Source: Agaricus subrufescens
Taxonomy: Eukaryota; Basidiomycota; Agaricomycetes; Agaricales; Agaricaceae
Assembly (NCBI GenBank): GCA_029945375.1
Contig: CM057058.1
Coordinates: 434,001 to 498,000, forward strand
DNA length: 64,000 nucleotides
Direction of reading: 5' to 3'
Below, piece after piece: positions 60,101 to 64,000 of the stretch. The notes below the pieces were generated by a model. That model was not told the origin of the DNA. It was given only the letters and a program-made list of their open reading frames with translations, and ran no database searches. Both the position numbers and the translations under genes were made by a program. Every line of letters begins with the position of its first letter. The stretch's first letter is position 1.

Positions 60101-60641
60101 ATGCCTGGTTTGATGGTTGAGAGGTTGTTAGCCAGTCTCTTGACAAATGCAAAGCAGGTGGCTGGATCTTCTACGAGGTCCAAGAGTCTTCTTTGGTATG
60201 CATGATCCCTGTCTCCGATCATCTGGCTAACATGAATGTCATTCAAGGTCTTACCTCAAGTCCATGCTGGACAGATAAGTTGTATCATTTGCCCCTGCTC
60301 AACACTGGGGCATAGCCTTGTTCTAGTTCAATGGTTTATGGTTGATCCAAACAAGGATATGGTGCTCAATATGCTGATTCTTATGCAGGATAAAGTTGTA
60401 GGTGTAATCCATCCCAAGGTATGTGGCTTTCTTTTCAAGGCCATTCAGCTATATTTTACGATTATCTACCAAGGATGTTCAGTTTGATTTTAATGTCCAA
60501 CAAGTCAAGCAAGATAGTGGCTCACCTCCAGCGCAGTATATGGCCTTTGTAATCAATACTCACTCTCTCCACAACCCTCATCTTCTGTGGTACACCCTTC
60601 CAAGAAGTTTGACCATTCCAGCAAAGTTGTTTGAGGATTGA
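57191..60641 (+). pseudogene. Agaricomycete transposon-associated protein, decayed
   Basis: A long decayed gene of a family frequent in agaricomycete transposon clusters. Recognisable blocks in order: DLDNLPRLRLLDD-like NLPRLRLLDDQLKLVIWVMK (57367), KWLKEIHHNQLTPMWAAWST (57700), MPHPVQSIAKGHP with DDISGNQSKQYNAH (58074), LLGIKGIDPHTDTPCKILH (59065), DLQVCINNVLDSWGQY (about 59523) and FVINTHSLHNPHLLWY (60545). Multiple stops and frameshifts break it, for example after 58313 and near 60118. It probably encoded a transposase or partner, but I cannot assign the superfamily. Confidence 0.6.
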
Positions 60642-61907
60642 GGTGCTACACATTTGGCATTAGCAGCAATTGCACACACCAGCAAGGAGAAGCACTCAAG
60701 AGATTTGTAAAATATGCAATTTGTATCTATCTTTGAAATAGGACATTTCTTACACCTTGAGCATCTAAATGAACAAGACACAAATAAATGCATCCTAAAA
60801 TGTCCCACCAGCATCCTCCAAAGTTTCTCTGGTGATCACCACCAGACCAATGCTTAGTAATAAATGCACGCACCACCATTTGAAGGCACACGCATCACAC
60901 ATTGTGCACCACTGTTTGAATGCACGTGCACTGGATAACATAAGTGGCACGTGTGTGTCTCTGCCATGCACATTGCTACCCACCTCCACCTGCTGCCACC
61001 CGCCATGCACAGCACCCATCTCTGCCGCATGCCCCCACCTACTGCCACCCACTACGCATGGCACCCATCTCTGCCATGCGCCCCCACCTGCTGCCACCTA
61101 CTGTGCATGGTGCCCATCTCTGCCATGTGCCCCCACCTGCACAGCACCCATCTCTGCCACACGCCCCCACCTACTGCCACCCACTGCGCACCATGCCCAT
61201 CTCTGCCATGCGCCCCCACCTGCTGCCACCTGCCACCCACCACACCCATCTCTGCCACATGCCCCCACCTGCTGCTGTGCACCCCACACTGCACCCAACT
61301 TGCGCGCAGTGGCACTCACTCACATGATGCCCCAGCCACCATTCTGCCCTCATTCATTGCTTGCCATGGCCGCCTTGTAGACAATAGCGCAGGCTCACAC
61401 AATGTCCCAGCTACCATCTGCCACTGCCCACCATACACCACATCCCCCATGCAGGCAGTAGCGCTAACTCCTGCCATTCTGCCACCACCCATTGCACACT
61501 GCATCCACCTCACCTCATAGGAAGTAGTGCTAGCTTGCACAAAGTCCCAGCTGCCATTCCACTGCCATCCACCATGCAACGCCCCCCTGCAAGCAGTAGC
61601 ATTGGCTTGCATGCAGACCCAGCTGCCATCTGATTGCGCCCAACCTAGCTGGCAACCCTGCCCCTTGAGCCACAGTGCATGTGCACCTTGGAGCATGATC
61701 CCAGCTACCATCTGCCATGCCCAATTTGTGGGCAGGAGGTCTAGCTCGTGTGAAGAGGCAATGGCCCCCTGCTTGGACTCTAGGCTAGCCAGCAGTGCGT
61801 GCTTGCGCCCCAGCCTGGCAGTTGACCCCACCCCTTGAGCCAAAAGCATGCATGCACCTTGGTGTGTGGTCTCAGCTACCACCCATAGCAGCCCTCTGCT
61901 TAAACAT
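60642..61907. repeat. GC-rich minisatellite tract
   Basis: From about 60960 to 61300 a unit of about 48 bp, rich in CCCATCTCTGCCATGCGCCC and CCACCTGCTGCCACC, is repeated in tandem with drift. Looser related repeats run on to about 61880. Long open frames on both strands are by-products of this composition. Confidence 0.8.
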
Positions 61908-63842
61908 TGAAGAGACTAGATCAGTGTAAATGTGGAAAATAAAATATAAAAATATAAAATCAAATGTGAATGCAACCCTTTGAATTACACCGAGTCTTGA
62001 GTGCGGTTTGTGGGGAGAATAAATCAGAAAGAAAGTGAAAGTAAGCGTCTCAATTAAGTATTAAATGAAAATAGGGGTAGAATAGAAATGTGAAACAAGT
62101 CTCGACTGAATAGAGACCTCTTCCAGACCTGTGCTGTTTTAATTAGAACCTTCACAACAAGGGGCTAAGCTTGCAACAACTGTCCTCTATAGGATGGGTT
62201 AGACACCTATCTAGGAGGGGTAGCGAGTCCACCCTAGTGATGCCTCAACAAACTCAGAGAGCCTTGACCTGCCTTCATGCTTCAAGACAGACTGCAAGAC
62301 AAGTTGAGCTAGCACCAAATGCTATTGCAATCCTATTAGACCAGTGAGGATACTCTCTCAAGCAGAACACAAGTCCTTCCAAGTTGAGAAAGAATTTTAA
62401 GAAATGCTTAAAACACTGCAAAGTTTAACCAAACTCAATTTCACTCGCACAGTGCTTGGGCAAAGATTTGATATTGAACCTTGTCCTCAACTGGCGACTA
62501 TATACAATACACAATAAAAAACTGAGACAAAATAAACAAATATGAAACAAATAACCAAGTCTGTATCCAGCACTGAATGGGTATAGCCTCCTTGACTCTT
62601 CTTCTTCCACCAATCAACAGTCTTGACTATTCAGTCTCCTCGACCAAACATCGCACTTGCCGAATCCCTCACTCTTCATTGGCTAACAAGGTTCCAACCC
62701 TAGACCCTAGTTTAGGAACCCTTGCGACTCATCCCCCACTGATCAACCCATTGATAAGATGTCCTTGATTAGACCAAATTTCCGTCTCGCCTCCAGTTGC
62801 TTCAAGATTATCAGCATTGCTACCTAATCCGGAGTCTCAACTGATAATTCCGACAGCCTCGCTCCAATTCATTCAGTCTCGACATGTGCGAATCACCCAT
62901 TTCCTAGCCTTTCCATATCAGGCAGGTAGTGTTATAGTGACCCCAGCCTGGTCCTAAGCTGGGGCGATACATCACTACCGATAATGCAGTTACTGATAGA
63001 GCATATCAAAGGAGCCTTCTCGGTTGAATGGAGATTCAACTTCAAAGGTGATAATACTGAGACAATTATACAAGCAAGAGAGGGAGCTTAGTAATTAAGA
63101 CTTATAGGTTCTAGAGCTTTTTAGATAAAGGCTTAGTATTAGTCTCCACCTAACCAAGTAGAAACATTGTTTCTACATGGTCAAGTTGAGGGGTTTATAT
63201 ACTACAGCGAGTATCTACTTATGTAGTACTAATAAGAGTCATATCCAGTCGTAATTAGTCATAATAAGTCATATCAAGTCATAACTAATCATAATGAGTC
63301 GTATCAGGTCATATAAGTCCTCCAAGTCAGTATAAGTCAAAACAACTCATAACTGTGAGTTGGAAGATTCTTGACTTTGCTGATTAAGAAATATTACATA
63401 AGAAAAGAGAAACAATATTCAATACAATTACATCAGCAAAGGTAGGCATATTAGATAAGAAAAGAAATTGAAATCATAACAGGTAGTAGTTATAGATTCA
63501 GTCTAGCATAAGGTCTGCTAAAGGAACCGTGCTCCACTAAGTCCTCAAGCCATCCCATAGCCAGTTTTGATGATAATTCACAATAAAGTCTCCCTAGACT
63601 CAGCCTCGAGACTTCCGTTTTAAAGTCCTTGAACACGATTATATTTCCCCTAACAGTACAATTTTCCTGCTAGGAACCACGGATGCAATCTCGACTGATC
63701 CCTAGTTCACCCTGTCTTCACACATGCCCTCAACTGATCTCTTTACTAACAGGGTGACTGATTACTTGTTCTCAAGTCTAATATGTACACCTAGCAGCAT
63801 TAAACATACATTTTCACGTGTAAAACGGCTGGGGCTGTAACA
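61908..63842 (-). repeat. LTR-like repeat, copy 2, inverted, interrupted
   Basis: The reverse complement of 19672-21035, enlarged by a solo LTR (62930-63481). Its right end, read in reverse, is TGTTACAGCCCCAGCC, and its left end is TGAAGAGACTAGATCAG. No flanking duplication is seen. Confidence 0.8.
62930..63481 (-). mobile_element. Solo LTR inside the LTR-like repeat
   Basis: 552 bp, same family and orientation as 16402-16953, flanked by GGTAG at 62925-62929 and 63482-63486. Copy 1 of the host repeat lacks it at the corresponding place (near 20025-20035), a second proof of insertion. Confidence 0.93.
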
Positions 63843-64000
63843 CCGGGCTGGCTGGCATCTATGCAATGTACCAGCAGACCCTGGGATTATCAATCTCTGG
63901 ATCAAAAGATCCATCGGCAGAGATTGCCCAACTTGAGTTGACCTACAACTGTCTTGAAACCGCCAGAGTCAATATTCCCGCACTAGTTTGTGTGATGACT
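63843..64000 (+). CDS. Partial open frame at window end
   Basis: One frame is open from the repeat border to the window edge (GLAGIYAMYQQTLGLSISG, then AQLELTYNCLETARVNIPAL). It looks protein-like but is too short to assign. The 5' part is missing, apparently cut off by the LTR-like repeat. Confidence 0.3.

Noticed and set aside
60830..61880. Proteins of 180-190 residues on both strands
   Set aside because: They are translations of a tandem GC-rich repeat, with His/Pro/Cys periodicity on one strand and Gly/Trp on the other. No real gene signal.
1..64000. tRNA, rRNA or other structural RNA genes
   Set aside because: I looked for cloverleaf-like patterns and rRNA-like stretches and found none I could support by eye.

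Overview
This window looks like a transposon-rich piece of nuclear genome from a mushroom-forming basidiomycete (Agaricomycetes). The evidence is short GT-AG introns of about 45-60 bp, a host RFC1 gene split into many small exons, a DUF6534-type membrane protein gene, FunK1-type kinases, Plavaka-type and KDZ-type transposases, and a chromodomain Ty3/gypsy element. I cannot name the species with confidence. The transposon load would suit a bloated ectomycorrhizal-type genome.

Layout. Bases 1-14,400 are the host-like part: a DUF6534 membrane-protein gene (about 573-2247), the clamp-loader subunit RFC1 (3087-6794), and a local family of FunK1 kinase genes. Copy A (7053-9430) is broken, copy B (11499-14215) looks usable, and copy C (14367-15870) is a remnant. 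Copy C begins with a duplicate of the RFC1 3' flank and carries a 543-bp hAT-like MITE whose empty site survives in copy A. Bases 16,400-40,000 are nested transposons: a solo LTR, a decayed agaricomycete family gene, a 1.36-kb LTR-like repeat, a Plavaka-type transposase gene, and a LINE with poly(A) tail split by a full-length 8.5-kb Ty3/gypsy chromovirus (30431-38955, TSD CTGGC). Bases 55,200-64,000 hold another decayed transposon gene pair, a GC-rich minisatellite, and an inverted second copy of the LTR-like repeat with a solo LTR inside it.

The main discovery is at 40421-54630. It is a 14,210-bp DNA transposon with about 103-bp terminal inverted repeats and an exact 8-bp target-site duplication (CAAGTTTC). 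The same dispersed repeat, without the insertion, is at 9878-10729 with a single CAAGTTTC, which gives a natural empty site. The element carries an apparently intact KDZ-type transposase gene with Cys clusters, an intact two-exon F-box gene, two coiled-coil protein genes of unknown role, several private tandem repeats and a 22-bp-stem hairpin. Just inside each end is an array of near-palindromic GAGAGTA..TAGTACTCTC units. I read it as a large cargo-bearing KDZ transposon.

Two other points stand out. The chromovirus shows a candidate -1 frameshift heptamer directly before the gag stop, an ATGA stop-start overlap after pol, and an extra zinc-knuckle ORF in the env position. In addition, most in-frame stops in the decayed elements and in FunK1 copy A look like C-to-T changes (CGA to TGA, CAG to TAG, CAA to TAA), as expected from methylation-linked decay.
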